Positions 55,782-64,000 of a stretch of 64,000 nt of DNA are shown here, one piece after another. Positions within the stretch are counted from its first letter, which is position 1; each line of letters opens with the position of its first letter. The position numbers and the translations under genes are program-made. The DNA is taken from contig NZ_PJIZ01000001.1 in NCBI RefSeq assembly GCF_021596505.1, positions 121,830-185,829 of the forward strand, read 5' to 3'. This stretch comes from Nostoc sp. CMAA1605. GTDB lineage: Bacteria; Cyanobacteriota; Cyanobacteriia; Cyanobacteriales; Nostocaceae. The notes under the pieces were generated by a model. It had not been told where the DNA came from, made no database searches, and was given only the letters and a program-made list of their open reading frames with translations.

Positions 55782-57110
55782 ATGGCAGTCGTTACCGTTC
55801 CCGAAAAATCAGTTGCAGTTAATCCTCTCAAGCAAAGTCAAGCTTTGGGTGCGTCGTTGGCTTTTTTGGGATTGAGGGGGATGATTCCTCTGTTCCACGG
55901 TTCGCAAGGTTGTACAGCCTTCGCCAAGGTGGTGTTAGTTCGTCACTTTCGGGAAGCGATTCCCCTCGCTACAACAGCGATGACAGAAGTAACGACTATT
56001 CTTGGTGGGGAAGAGAACGTAGAACAGGCGATTTTGACCTTAGTTGAGAAATCCAATCCTGAAATCATTGGTTTGTGTAGCACTGGACTCACAGAAACCA
56101 GAGGCGATGATATTGAGAGATTCCTTAAGGATATCCGTGATCGCCATCCAGAACTCGCTCACATTCCCGTAGTCTTTGCACCGACACCCGATTTTAAAGG
56201 CGCGTTGCAAGATGGTTTTGCGGCAGCTGTGGAAAGCATAGTGAAACAAATTCCCCAAGCTGGGGCAATTAGAAGCGAACAAGTGACAATTTTAGCTGGT
56301 TCTGCCTTCACCCCAGGGGATTTGCAAGAAATTAAAGAAATTGTCACCTCTTTCGGATTAATCCCCATCTTTGTACCTGACATTGGCGCATCATTAGATG
56401 GACATTTAGAAGACGGTTACACTGCTATCACCGCCAGTGGTACGAGTGTGGCGCAACTCAAAGCCGTCGGTTGTTCCGCCTTTACTATTGCCTTGGGTGA
56501 AAGTATGCGGGGTGCAGCCAAAATTCTGGAACAACGGTTTGGCATTCCTTACGAAGTGTTTAGCGAACTGACTGGACTAGAACCAGTAGACGAGTTTTTG
56601 CAAGCATTAGCCATTCTCAGCAGTAACCCCGTACCTGAAAAATATCGCCGTCAACGTCGCCAATTGCAAGATGCAATGTTAGACACGCACTTTTACTTTG
56701 GTGCGAAGCGAGTATCCTTAGCATTAGAACCGGACTTACTGTGGTCAACAGTGCGCTTTCTGCAATCGATGGGGACGCAAATTCATGCAGCCGTGACCAC
56801 AACACGCTCACCCCTATTAGAAAAACTCCCCATCAAGAGCGTGACTATTGGAGATTTAGAAGACTTAGAAGAATTGGCAGTTGGATCTGACCTGCTGATT
56901 GGTAATTCTAACGTAGCTGCGATCGCTAAACGTCTTTCCATCCCTCTTTATCGCCTTGGTATACCTATTTATGACCGTTTAGGCAATGGTCTATTCACAA
57001 AAGTAGGCTATCGCGGCTCAATGGAAGTCTTATTTGGCATCGGCAATCTATTTTTAGAAGCAGAAGAACAACGAGTGAAACATTTGTGGGGACTAGGGAC
57101 TGGGGACTAG
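55782..57110 (+). CDS. nifN: NifN FeMo-cofactor scaffold subunit
   Basis: The 442-residue protein has QSQALGASLAFLGLRGMIPL, FHGSQGCTAF and ALGESMRGAAKILEQRFGIP, the NifN/NifB-like scaffold pattern. It pairs with NifE. The stop codon and the residues GLGTGD are encoded by the start of a heptamer repeat array (57088 onward), so the natural C-terminus may have been altered by repeat growth. nifX follows 184 bp later. Confidence 0.96.
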   Translation: MAVVTVPEKSVAVNPLKQSQALGASLAFLGLRGMIPLFHGSQGCTAFAKVVLVRHFREAIPLATTAMTEVTTILGGEENVEQAILTLVEKSNPEIIGLCSTGLTETRGDDIERFLKDIRDRHPELAHIPVVFAPTPDFKGALQDGFAAAVESIVKQIPQAGAIRSEQVTILAGSAFTPGDLQEIKEIVTSFGLIPIFVPDIGASLDGHLEDGYTAITASGTSVAQLKAVGCSAFTIALGESMRGAAKILEQRFGIPYEVFSELTGLEPVDEFLQALAILSSNPVPEKYRRQRRQLQDAMLDTHFYFGAKRVSLALEPDLLWSTVRFLQSMGTQIHAAVTTTRSPLLEKLPIKSVTIGDLEDLEELAVGSDLLIGNSNVAAIAKRLSIPLYRLGIPIYDRLGNGLFTKVGYRGSMEVLFGIGNLFLEAEEQRVKHLWGLGTGD

Positions 57111-57290
57111 GGACTGGGGACTAGGGACTAGGGACTGGGGACTGGGGACTGGGGACTAGGAAAATTTTCTCAACAGTATTTCCTAATGCCCAATACCTAA
57201 TACCCAATACCCAATACCCAATACCCAATCCCCAATGCCCAATCCCCAGTACCCGATCCCCAGTACCCAATACCCAATCCCCAATAGCAG
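57088..57290 (+). repeat. Heptamer repeats between nifN and nifX
   Basis: A G-rich arm (ggggactagggactggggac...) runs 57088-57160 and a C-rich arm (cccaatacccaatacccaat...) 57187-57285. The G-rich arm has many runs of three or four G with short loops, so it could form G-quadruplexes in RNA. ccccagt units in the C arm can pair with actgggg units. Confidence 0.85.
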
Positions 57291-57294
57291 GAGA

Positions 57295-57714
57295 ATGAAA
57301 GTGAAAATTGCCTTTACAACTACCGACCACGTACATATTAACGCTCACTTTGGTTGGGCGAGAGAAATTGATGTCTATGAAATCGATGCTGAAGGATATC
57401 AATTTTTAGAAACATTGAACTTTGAGGGCGACTTACAACAAGATGGTAATGATGATAAAATCACACCAAAACTAGACGCATTAGTTGATTGTGCCATTGT
57501 ATATGTCACAGCAATTGGTGGTACTGCTGCCGCTAAATTAATTAAAAAAGGTGTCACCCCAGTCAAGGCACGTTCTGAACAAGAAGAAATCAAAGAACTC
57601 CTGACAAAATTAGTCCAAACCTTAAAAGGTAATCCTCCCCCTTGGTTGCGGAAAGCATTGCAACCCAAAACCACAAACTTTGCAGATGAACTAGAAGACG
57701 AAGCAACAGTATGA
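57295..57714 (+). CDS. nifX: NifX nitrogenase cofactor carrier
   Basis: I start at the ATG at 57295 with ggaga immediately before; upstream frame is repeat sequence. The 139-residue protein has the NifX/NifB C-terminal fold ([20 protein letters not shown] and [19 protein letters not shown]). It binds the cofactor precursor NifB-co/VK-cluster. Its stop overlaps the next gene by 4 bp (ATGA), so the two are coupled. Confidence 0.95.
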   Translation: MKVKIAFTTTDHVHINAHFGWAREIDVYEIDAEGYQFLETLNFEGDLQQDGNDDKITPKLDALVDCAIVYVTAIGGTAAAKLIKKGVTPVKARSEQEEIKELLTKLVQTLKGNPPPWLRKALQPKTTNFADELEDEATV

Positions 57715-58187
57715 GCGCAGAAAATAGTGTCAACGATCCCGCTACAAATGTAGTTGCCACCTCACCCTTTCTCAAAACATTAGTATTACAAATTCGCGGA
57801 CAAGATGCTTACGGCGTTTACCGTAGTTGGTCAGACGAACTACTACTAAAACCCTTCATTGTTCCCAAGAAAAAGAAACGGGAAATTTCTGTAGAAGGTG
57901 AGGTTGATGCCGTCACCCAAGCGCGAATTATGTCATTTTTCCGCGCTATAGCTGCCAGAATCGAGCAAGAAACCGGCTTAATTTCCCAAGTAGTAGTTGA
58001 CCTAAGTCACGAAGGCTTTGGCTGGGCTTTAGTCTTTTCCGGTCGCTTATTACTTACCGTCAAAACCCTCCGCGACGCTCACCGCTTTGGTTTTGAATCC
58101 CTAGAACAACTAGCAGAAGAAGGCGAAAAATTCGTCACCAAAGGACTAGACTTAGCCACCCGCTTCCGCGAAGTTAGCAAACTATAG
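57711..58187 (+). CDS. NifX-associated protein (DUF269)
   Basis: The 158-residue protein has ATSPFLKTLVLQIRGQDAYG, YRSWSDELLLKPFI and DLSHEGFGWALVFSGRLL, matching the DUF269 family coupled to nifX in most diazotrophs. Its exact role is unknown, but it is thought to help cofactor handling. It overlaps nifX by 4 bp. Confidence 0.92.
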   Translation: MSAENSVNDPATNVVATSPFLKTLVLQIRGQDAYGVYRSWSDELLLKPFIVPKKKKREISVEGEVDAVTQARIMSFFRAIAARIEQETGLISQVVVDLSHEGFGWALVFSGRLLLTVKTLRDAHRFGFESLEQLAEEGEKFVTKGLDLATRFREVSKL

Positions 58188-58377
58188 AAGTGCTGAGTTA
58201 TGAGTGCTGAGTGCTGAGTTACATAGCCTTTCTCTCATAACTCTTGCATAAAGACTAAGTCACCTTCGCGCACTTCTTTGCGTCTTTGCGCCTACCCTAC
58301 GGGAACGCCTTACGGCGAATGCGCGAACCTTAAAAACCCATTCATCCCCGCCCAAATATTGATGCAATTACCCCCCA
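58188..58377. repeat. Repeat-containing spacer after the DUF269 gene
   Basis: Contains gagtgctgagt-type repeats, and the ctacgggaacgccttacggc sequence, a palindromic-like dispersed repeat frequent in Nostoc/Anabaena. Confidence 0.5.
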
Positions 58378-58593
58378 ATGCAAGTAGAAAACACCAGCAT
58401 TGAAGAACTCAGAAATAAAATCAAACGCCTCAACAGCAAAGCCGGACAAATGAAAATGGATTTGCACGACTTAGCAGAAGGCTTACCCACAAATTACACA
58501 CAATTAATGGAAGTTGCAGCCGCAACTTATGAAATTTATCATCAGCTTGATGAACTCAAAAAATATCTCAAGCAATTGGAGCAAGGCAAATGA
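58378..58593 (+). CDS. CCE_0567-type small metalloprotein (DUF683)
   Basis: The 71-residue helical protein (SIEELRNKIKRLNSKAGQMK and MDLHDLAEGLPTNYTQL) matches the small nif-associated family known from CCE_0567, which forms a helical hairpin and binds metal. Its stop overlaps the start of nifW by 4 bp (ATGA). Confidence 0.88.
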   Translation: MQVENTSIEELRNKIKRLNSKAGQMKMDLHDLAEGLPTNYTQLMEVAAATYEIYHQLDELKKYLKQLEQGK

Positions 58594-58904
58594 CTAAAAC
58601 TATTGAAGAATTCAAAAAACTTACCGACGCAGAAGAATATTTTAAATTCTTTGAACTAGAATATGACCCCAAACTTGTTAATGTAAATCGTTTACATATT
58701 CTAAAAAAATTCTCACAATTCATCAGTGAAATTGATAGCAATTCCGAACTAAGTAACGAAGAAAAATTAAACCAATACTCACTAGCACTGCAACAGGCTT
58801 ATCAGACTTTTTTGGAATCTTCACCCCAAGAACAAAAACTGTTCAAGGTATTCAAAGACAAGCCAAAAAATGTAATCACGCTGACAGAACTAACGTCTGA
58901 TTAG
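58590..58904 (+). CDS. nifW: NifW nitrogenase-protective protein
   Basis: The 104-residue protein has EFKKLTDAEEYFKFFELEYD and LHILKKFSQFI, then YSLALQQAYQTFLESSPQEQ, the NifW pattern. It protects or assists the MoFe protein against oxygen. It is coupled to the preceding gene by a 4-bp overlap and followed after 10 bp by hesA. Confidence 0.93.
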   Translation: MTKTIEEFKKLTDAEEYFKFFELEYDPKLVNVNRLHILKKFSQFISEIDSNSELSNEEKLNQYSLALQQAYQTFLESSPQEQKLFKVFKDKPKNVITLTELTSD

Positions 58905-58914
58905 GAGGTATAAA

Positions 58915-59718
58915 GTGATCAACCTAACGCCTACCGAGTTAGAACGTTATAGTCGCCAAATGATGCTCCCCAATTTTGGCGAAGTAGCTCAGAAGCGTCT
59001 GAAGTCGGCGACGGTTTTAGTGACTGGTGTGGGAGGATTAGGCGGTACGGCTGCGCTTTACCTAGCAGTAGCAGGCGTTGGGCGGTTAATCCTAGTCCGA
59101 GGCGGTGATCTGCGGATGGACGATATGAATCGTCAGATTTTGATGACGGATGATTGGGTAGGTAAACCGAGGGTTTTCAAAGCCAAAGAAACCCTACAGG
59201 CGATCAATCCTGATATCCAAATCGAAGCAGTTCACGACTACATAACACCGGAAAATGTAGATGAGTTAGTGCAGTCTGCGGATATGGCTCTGGATTGCGC
59301 TCACAATTTTACAGAGCGTGATTTATTGAATGCAGCCTGTGTACGCTGGCGAAAGCCAATGGTGGAAGCAGCGATGAACGGGATGGAGGCTTATTTAACT
59401 ACCATTATTCCTGGTGTGACTCCTTGTCTGTCCTGTTTCTTCCCAGAAAAGCCTGAGTGGGATCGGCGTGGTTTTTCTGTGCTGGGTGCGGTGTCTGGAA
59501 CACTGGCTTGTTTAACAGCACTAGAAGCCGTCAAGTTGATTACTGGGTTTAGTCAGCCTCTGTTGTCGCAATTACTCACCATTGATTTTAACCGCATGGA
59601 GTTTGCTAAGAGGCGTTCTCAACGCGATCGCTCTTGTCCAGTATGCGGCAATAACGCACCTTGGCGATATGCTCAATCCAATTCAATGGAAACAAGTAGC
59701 AATTGCACACATACTTAA
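58915..59718 (+). CDS. hesA: HesA, ThiF/MoeB-like E1-type protein
   Basis: HesA belongs to the MoeB/ThiF/E1 superfamily: ERYSRQMMLPNFGEVAQKRL, the nucleotide loop VTGVGGLGGTAAL, DDMNRQILM and zinc Cys pairs (CLSC, CPVC). It is thought to serve molybdenum or sulfur transfer in nitrogen fixation. The start is GTG at 58915 with a strong aggagg 6 bp upstream. Length 267 residues. It is next to hesB, as in other heterocystous strains. Confidence 0.93.
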   Translation: MINLTPTELERYSRQMMLPNFGEVAQKRLKSATVLVTGVGGLGGTAALYLAVAGVGRLILVRGGDLRMDDMNRQILMTDDWVGKPRVFKAKETLQAINPDIQIEAVHDYITPENVDELVQSADMALDCAHNFTERDLLNAACVRWRKPMVEAAMNGMEAYLTTIIPGVTPCLSCFFPEKPEWDRRGFSVLGAVSGTLACLTALEAVKLITGFSQPLLSQLLTIDFNRMEFAKRRSQRDRSCPVCGNNAPWRYAQSNSMETSSNCTHT

Positions 59719-59782
59719 CTACCCATCACCCATCACCCATTACTCAGCACTAAAAATCAATCGCTACAAATCAGGAGTTTCG

Positions 59783-60157
59783 ATGACCGTTACTTTAACA
59801 GAAAAAGCAGAATTTCGTCTGCGGGCATTCTTGCGCGGTTCAGCTGCTGACACTGATGAGACAACTACTAAAGGTGTCCGCGTCTCTATCAAAGACGGTG
59901 GTTGCAGTGGCTATGAATATGGAATGGAAATCACCAGCCAACCCCAGCCAGATGATATTGTCATCCAACAAGGTAAAGTACCAGTTTATATAGATGCAAA
60001 AAGCGCACCTTTATTAGAAGGACTAGTGATTGATTTTGTTGAGGGTGTGGTGGAAAGCGGCTTTAAGTTCACTAATCCCAATGCAACTAGTACCTGTGGT
60101 TGTGGTAAATCCTTCAAAGCTGGTGATTGCTCCCCTGAAGGCGTACCTTGCAGCTAA
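59783..60157 (+). CDS. hesB: HesB, IscA-type Fe-S assembly protein
   Basis: I use the ATG at 59783, with aggag 8 bp upstream, giving 124 residues. The A-type cluster-carrier Cys are present: KDGGCSGYEY and STCGCGKSF. It delivers Fe-S clusters during nitrogenase maturation. It lies 65 bp after hesA and is followed by fdxH. Confidence 0.94.
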   Translation: MTVTLTEKAEFRLRAFLRGSAADTDETTTKGVRVSIKDGGCSGYEYGMEITSQPQPDDIVIQQGKVPVYIDAKSAPLLEGLVIDFVEGVVESGFKFTNPNATSTCGCGKSFKAGDCSPEGVPCS

Positions 60158-60308
60158 AAAGTTTCCCTTAAACAAAATAGACACTTGCTTGTATTTATCT
60201 CGCAACAAAAGCGGTGTCTTTCTCCGCCCCCATTCTCGAAGCATTAAGGGAGATTTATTTACTTCGAGAAACTAGTCCCATCCGATAAATCTTGAGGAGA
60301 ACCGGAAA

Positions 60309-60608
60309 ATGGCAACATATCAAGTTAGATTGATCAGCAAAAAAGAAAACATCGACACCACAATTGAAATTGACGAAGATACCACAATTTTGGATGGTGC
60401 AGAAGAAAACGGTATTGAATTACCTTTCTCTTGCCATTCAGGTTCTTGCTCTAGCTGTGTGGGTAAAGTCGTAGAAGGTGAAATCAACCAAGATGATCAA
60501 ATCTTCTTAGATGACGAACAAGTAGGCAAAGGATTCGCTTTATTGTGCGTTACCTATCCTCGTTCTAACTGCACAATTAAAACCCACCAAGAACCTTATC
60601 TTGCTTAA
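60309..60608 (+). CDS. fdxH: FdxH heterocyst-type 2Fe-2S ferredoxin
   Basis: The 99-residue plant-type ferredoxin has cluster Cys42, Cys47, Cys50 ([13 protein letters not shown]) and Cys80 (ALLCVTYP). Heterocyst-specific FdxH gives electrons to NifH. Its basic and Lys-rich surface ([10 protein letters not shown]) is typical of FdxH rather than the vegetative PetF. A terminator-like hairpin follows at 60657. Confidence 0.96.
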   Translation: MATYQVRLISKKENIDTTIEIDEDTTILDGAEENGIELPFSCHSGSCSSCVGKVVEGEINQDDQIFLDDEQVGKGFALLCVTYPRSNCTIKTHQEPYLA

Positions 60609-60656
60609 TCAATGGCTGTAGTCGCTACTATTTACATCTGTTGAAAACATATATCT

Positions 60657-60686
60657 ATCAGGATGAAGTGTTAATTTCATCCTGAT
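60657..60686 (+). terminator. Intrinsic-type terminator after fdxH
   Basis: A perfect 11-bp stem (atcaggatgaa at 60657-60667 and ttcatcctgat at 60676-60686), 8-nt loop, then tctttatct. It probably ends the hesAB-fdxH transcript and separates feoA. Confidence 0.75.
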
Positions 60687-60735
60687 TCTTTATCTAGAAG
60701 AAATATTACAGCTTGAATTTTTGCAGGGGATACCA

Positions 60736-60981
60736 ATGTTTACTCCATTTAGTGTGGCTGGTAGCTCTTTAGAATTGCTTCAACTAGGAGAAAAAGGTAT
60801 AGTTACTTTTTGCCAAGTTCCGGATCAGACGCTTCTGAAGAAACTGAAATTACTAGGTTTAACAACAGGTACATCTATTACTGTTGTACAAAAGTTTCCC
60901 GTAATATTAATCAAAGTCGGTAGCATTTTACTAGAAATCGATAAAGAATTGGCGCGCACTATTTATGTGCGGATAATTTAA
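60736..60981 (+). CDS. FeoA-type SH3-like small protein
   Basis: I start at 60736 (MFTPFSVAGSSLELLQLGEK). The 81-residue protein has the FeoA domain pattern GEKGIVTFCQVPDQTLLKKL and KLLGLTTGTSITVVQK. FeoA is a small partner of the ferrous iron transporter FeoB, or a stand-alone regulator. No feoB is in the window, but iron supply fits the nif context. Confidence 0.85.
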   Translation: MFTPFSVAGSSLELLQLGEKGIVTFCQVPDQTLLKKLKLLGLTTGTSITVVQKFPVILIKVGSILLEIDKELARTIYVRII

Positions 60982-61009
60982 TTATTTGGTAGTCAAGACT
61001 AAAGTCCTA

Positions 61010-61041
61010 CGACACTGTGCTGTTGCTCAAGTACAGTGTCG
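61010..61041. terminator. Hairpin between feoA and the Mop-type gene
   Basis: Arms cgacactgt (61010-61018) and acagtgtcg (61033-61041) pair between the two convergent genes. The loop is 14 nt and no strong T-run follows, so the role is tentative. Confidence 0.45.
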
Positions 61042-61071
61042 CTGGGCAAAATTTGGATTTTCAGAATGGGT

Positions 61072-61281
61072 TTAATCAATAGCCACTATCACATCCGAAG
61101 ATTTGATCAGAGCATAAGCTTGCTTACCTTCAGTTAGTTGTAACTTGTCGGCGGATGATTTGGTGATAATAGAAACTATCTCTACACCAGGTGCAAGTTC
61201 TAAAGTTATCTCTGTATTTATCGCACCTGGAACAACTTTTTTAACCGTCGTTTTGAGAAAATTACGCGCACTAACTTCCAT
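61072..61281 (-). CDS. Mop/TOBE-type molybdate-binding small protein
   Basis: The 69-residue protein MEVSARNFLKTTVKKVVPGA and ELAPGVEIVSIITKSSADKL match a single Mop (TOBE) domain. Such proteins store or carry molybdate as hexamers. It fits a place at the end of a Mo-nitrogenase cluster. It is on the minus strand, convergent with feoA. Confidence 0.9.
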   Translation of the reverse strand: MEVSARNFLKTTVKKVVPGAINTEITLELAPGVEIVSIITKSSADKLQLTEGKQAYALIKSSDVIVAID

Positions 61282-62028
61282 ATATTATTGAGTTTTGAGC
61301 GTTTACATCTGACAGAATACCAACTTTTTAGGTAACAGATAATCAATTTTAGATTCTCTTAAGAATCCTACTAGAGATAAATTTAACAATAGTGCAGCAT
61401 AATATTTACCTAATTAGATAGCTGCATTACTTACAAAATATTTGTATTCTCACAGTATTAATCATATTTTTATTGACACATGGTGAGATTAAATATAGCT
61501 AAAATAGGCTATTTTGTATCTACAAAAACCAAGAAATGGCATAATACAATACAAAAACAAAAATGGTGGTTTTTTTCGTAATTTTTAAGCGGTTTTAATC
61601 AATATACACGGGAATATTTATAAAGGTTCATGATCCGAACTTATCAGAGTGATAATATATAAGTAAGCTAAATTGTTGCTAGTGAACTGAAACTTCAGCA
61701 AAAAGCCACAACAGGGTGATTTCAGACATTCCTACCTTAATACTGGTCAATCACATCAATTTCATAGCAAGCCAGAGAGCTGCAATTAGGTAGAAACTGC
61801 GTAAATCTTTGCTGAAAAACACCAGAATAATTAAGGTGTGAAATAGTTAGATAACTGCATCACAGGTATGTCTATATTACCTAAAACGTTTTTCTCAAGG
61901 TAGCAAATAAATTAACTACCAATTTACAGGTAATCGGTTAATTTTGCCGCCTACGCAAAAATAGTTTTGGCAAAATTGTAGCAGTTTAGCAATAATTTCC
62001 TTCCTTGCAAACATAAGGAGCAGTAATT
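61282..62028. other. 747-bp intergenic region
   Basis: AT-rich gap between divergent genes. A TTGACA lies at 61473-61478, but no good -10 box at normal spacing. No GTA-N8-TAC match was found by eye. aaggag precedes the CBS-CP12 gene. I see no gene, RNA or strong hairpin. Confidence 0.4.
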
Positions 62029-62622
62029 ATGAGAGCCAAACAAATTATGACTCAAGATGTAGCTACAATTAGCAGTTCCGCAACTGTAGCAGAAGCAGTC
62101 AGACTCTTAAGGCTCAAAGGACTGCGTGCGTTAATCGTAGAACCTCGTCATAGTGCTGATGCTTACGGTATCGTGACTGTGGCTGATATTGCAGGTAAGG
62201 TTGTTGCTTATGGTAAAGATCCTGAAAAAGTTCATGTTTACGAAGTTATGAGTAAACCCTGCATCGTGATTGATCCTGATCTCGATGTGGAATATGTAGC
62301 ACGATTATTAACCAATACTAATGTGTGGTGCGCGCCTGTAATTCGTGGCGAATTATTGGGTGTAATTTCTGTAACTGATATTGTCAGCAAGGATGACTTT
62401 ATTGCTAAACCAAAACTGGTATTCTTGCGGAAAGAACTACACAGAGCTGTTTCTGATGCGCGTGCAATTTCTGCTAACTATGGCCCAGATTCTAAACGGG
62501 CGATAGAAGCGTGGGATTTTGTAGACGAACTCGAAACTGAAGCTTGTTATTATGGCTTACCTAAACCAGAGAAATCTACTAGAGAAATATTTGCAGAAAA
62601 ACCACTGTTTGCTACTGTCTAA
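62029..62622 (+). CDS. CBS-domain pair with CP12-like tail (CBS-CP12)
   Basis: Two CBS motifs form the first 130 residues (MRAKQIMTQDVATISSSATV and VHVYEVMSKPCIVIDPDLDV). Residues about 135-180 have RAISANYGPDSKRAIEAWDF then VDELETEA, which matches the AWD_VEEL core of CP12, the redox regulator of the Calvin cycle. CBS-CP12 fusions are known in cyanobacteria and bind AMP-type ligands. The usual C-terminal Cys pair of CP12 is not seen. It is outside the nif operon but next to it. Confidence 0.85.
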   Translation: MRAKQIMTQDVATISSSATVAEAVRLLRLKGLRALIVEPRHSADAYGIVTVADIAGKVVAYGKDPEKVHVYEVMSKPCIVIDPDLDVEYVARLLTNTNVWCAPVIRGELLGVISVTDIVSKDDFIAKPKLVFLRKELHRAVSDARAISANYGPDSKRAIEAWDFVDELETEACYYGLPKPEKSTREIFAEKPLFATV

Positions 62623-62738
62623 AGGTAAGAGTAAAGGCAATAAGTAAAAGATAGAGTTACTTATTTACTGACTTTTCACACTTTAGAGCCTGAGTTTACA
62701 ACTCTTAGCGACAGAATTCTATAGCATTGTGTTTAGAG

Positions 62739-62759
62739 ATGGTGGGCAATGCCCACCAT
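62739..62759. repeat. ATGGTGGGCA palindrome
   Basis: atggtgggca and tgcccaccat pair perfectly around one base. A very common dispersed palindrome in Nostoc/Anabaena genomes; may act as a terminator for the CBS-CP12 gene. Confidence 0.6.
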
Positions 62760-62797
62760 TACCTATTATTGCGTAAATTGTTTGTTGATACAAAAAT

Positions 62798-63265
62798 ATG
62801 ATGAATAAAAAAAGTAACCCTAATTTGAGTGCAGAAATTCAGCAATGGTTAACTGCAAAAGGTTACGACATAGCACATTTAAATCAAGCTGGCGAAAATG
62901 GTGATACGGCTTTGATTAGAGCGACACGTGAGGGGATATTTACAATTGTCGAAGAGTTAATCAAGGCTGGGGCTAACATTCATGCTAGAAATCATGATGG
63001 AAATAATGCTTTGTGGTTTGCTTGTTTTGGTAATCACTACGATTTAATTGATTTTTTACTGGCTCATAAAATTAATATTGATAATCAAAATGATAATGGT
63101 GCAACTGTGGCAATGTATGCTGCATCATCAGGCAAAGCGGAAGTGTTGAAATTGCTTTTACAATACCATCCTAACTTAAATTTAAAAAATTTGGATGACT
63201 ATAAAGCCATAGATTTTGCTAGCACAATAGAAGTTTTGAGGATTTTGAAAAATGCTGCAAAATAA
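62798..63265 (+). CDS. Ankyrin-repeat protein
   Basis: The 155-residue protein contains three or four ankyrin repeats (NGDTALIRATREGIFTIVEE, DGNNALWFACFGNHYDLIDF, NGATVAMYAASSGKAEVLKL). Such proteins mediate protein contacts. It has no signal peptide. The next gene starts 14 bp inside its 3' end, showing translational coupling with a SagB-type oxidoreductase. Similar pairs occur near nif clusters in cyanobacteria, from memory. Confidence 0.85.
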   Translation: MMNKKSNPNLSAEIQQWLTAKGYDIAHLNQAGENGDTALIRATREGIFTIVEELIKAGANIHARNHDGNNALWFACFGNHYDLIDFLLAHKINIDNQNDNGATVAMYAASSGKAEVLKLLLQYHPNLNLKNLDDYKAIDFASTIEVLRILKNAAK

Positions 63266-64000
63266 TTTTTCGAGTCGCAGCTATCATGAAAATACCAAGC
63301 ATTCATACTTATCGGTGCAGCTTGATCCAAATTATGTTGATGCTGCAACTCAACCAATTGCATTTAAAGTTTATCCCAAGTTCTATAGAAGAGTGAAATT
63401 AAATCTCAACAATAAAATTCACTCTTTCATTTGGTTAACTAGTGCTGTTACTTTGGAAAAATTGTATAAAAATACTGCCTATAAACTACGGGTAAATCCA
63501 TCAGCAGGCGCGTTGTACCCTACTGAGGTATATGTACAAATTCGCGGAATGCCAGAAATAGTGGATGGAATTTATCATTTAGAAGTTGAGAATAATTGTC
63601 TAACACTCATCTATGAATTAATTGATGATGGGTTAGAGAGCTATATTATACCGGGCAAAAGTATAAGCGGATTCATTTTTTTAATTAGTTCTGTTTATTA
63701 TAGGTCTAGCTGGAAATATAAAAACAGGAGCATAAGATATTGTCTGTTGGATAGCGGACACCATTTAGGTGCTGTTGCAGCATCGGCTTATCTCCATGAA
63801 CGTAATCTCCAGTTGATTTTTGATTTTGATAAACTCGCTCTCAATACAGTATTAGGATTTGAGAATAAAGAGTTTATTACAGCTTGTGCTGTATCTGGTG
63901 AGGCACAGGCGAAAAATGTGAGAAAACTGAGGCTAAAAGTTCCTTTTGTTTGTGGTACAGATTATTTTGAAGCTAATCAATTTATTGAAGATAGCTATCA
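63252..64000 (+). CDS. SagB/ThcOx-type nitroreductase-fold protein, truncated by the window edge
   Basis: The frame opens at the ATG at 63252 (MLQNNFSSRSYHENTKHSYL), overlaps the ankyrin gene by 14 bp and stays open to the end. RVNPSAGALYPTEVYVQIRG and DGIYHLEVENNCL are typical of the FMN-binding nitroreductase fold of the SagB/ThcOx group. CLLDSGHHLGAVAASAY fits the second core block. The C-terminal part lies outside. In RiPP pathways such proteins oxidise azolines; near nif genes the role is unknown. Confidence 0.85.
   Translation, partial: MLQNNFSSRSYHENTKHSYLSVQLDPNYVDAATQPIAFKVYPKFYRRVKLNLNNKIHSFIWLTSAVTLEKLYKNTAYKLRVNPSAGALYPTEVYVQIRGMPEIVDGIYHLEVENNCLTLIYELIDDGLESYIIPGKSISGFIFLISSVYYRSSWKYKNRSIRYCLLDSGHHLGAVAASAYLHERNLQLIFDFDKLALNTVLGFENKEFITACAVSGEAQAKNVRKLRLKVPFVCGTDYFEANQFIEDSY

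Overview
The window comes from a filamentous, heterocyst-forming, nitrogen-fixing cyanobacterium of the Nostoc/Anabaena type. It carries a complete Mo-nitrogenase (nif) cluster in cyanobacterial order. Two nif genes are interrupted by the developmentally excised elements known from this group, each with its recombinase (xisF for fdxN, xisA for nifD). GCGATCGC octamers and heptameric short tandem repeats fit the same assignment. Most gene names rest on recognising protein families from their sequence; no database search was made.

Positions 1 to about 39121 are the right-hand part of an fdxN element whose left end lies outside the window. Its cargo is a large gene cluster for ribosomally made, post-translationally modified peptides (RiPPs). 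In order: a membrane protein, a ParA-like ATPase, an HExxH protein and a double cyclic-nucleotide-domain protein (3-4176); an NHLP-type export system of an HlyD-like adaptor, a C39 peptidase/ABC transporter and a second ABC transporter (4500-11364); a metallo-beta-lactamase-fold protein and an unrecognised protein; two identical precursor peptides next to a radical SAM protein of the peptide-epimerase type; a frameshifted NRPS-like Pls/PosA-type gene; a small exported protein; LanM 1; a degenerate aldo/keto reductase; nine more precursors; and LanM 2. All eleven precursors have nitrile-hydratase-like leaders ending in a GG/GA site, and none contains a cysteine. LanM 2 has lost two of the three expected cyclase zinc ligands. 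This suggests a dehydrating and epimerising pathway that makes few or no thioether rings. xisF closes the element, beside a Uma2-type gene and a decayed copy of the xisF 3' end.

Positions 39117-61281 are the nif cluster: the fdxN 3' end, nifS, nifU, nifH, nifD (interrupted), nifK, a Mo-nitrogenase C-terminal-family gene, nifE, nifN, nifX, a DUF269 gene, a CCE_0567-type gene, nifW, hesA, hesB, fdxH, feoA and a divergent Mop-type molybdate-binding gene. The gaps between nif genes are filled with G-rich and C-rich heptamer repeats.

The nifD element (44119-51571, 7453 bp between the two 11-bp GGATTACTCCG repeats) carries an AbiGi/DUF2971-like protein, small DNA-binding-type proteins, a glycosyltransferase-like protein, a broken REP-associated transposase, a PD-(D/E)XK nuclease-like protein and xisA. 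Excision rejoins 451 codons to 46 codons and restores a 497-residue NifD.

After the nif cluster come a CBS-CP12 protein, an ankyrin-repeat protein and the start of a SagB/ThcOx-type oxidoreductase that runs off the right edge.
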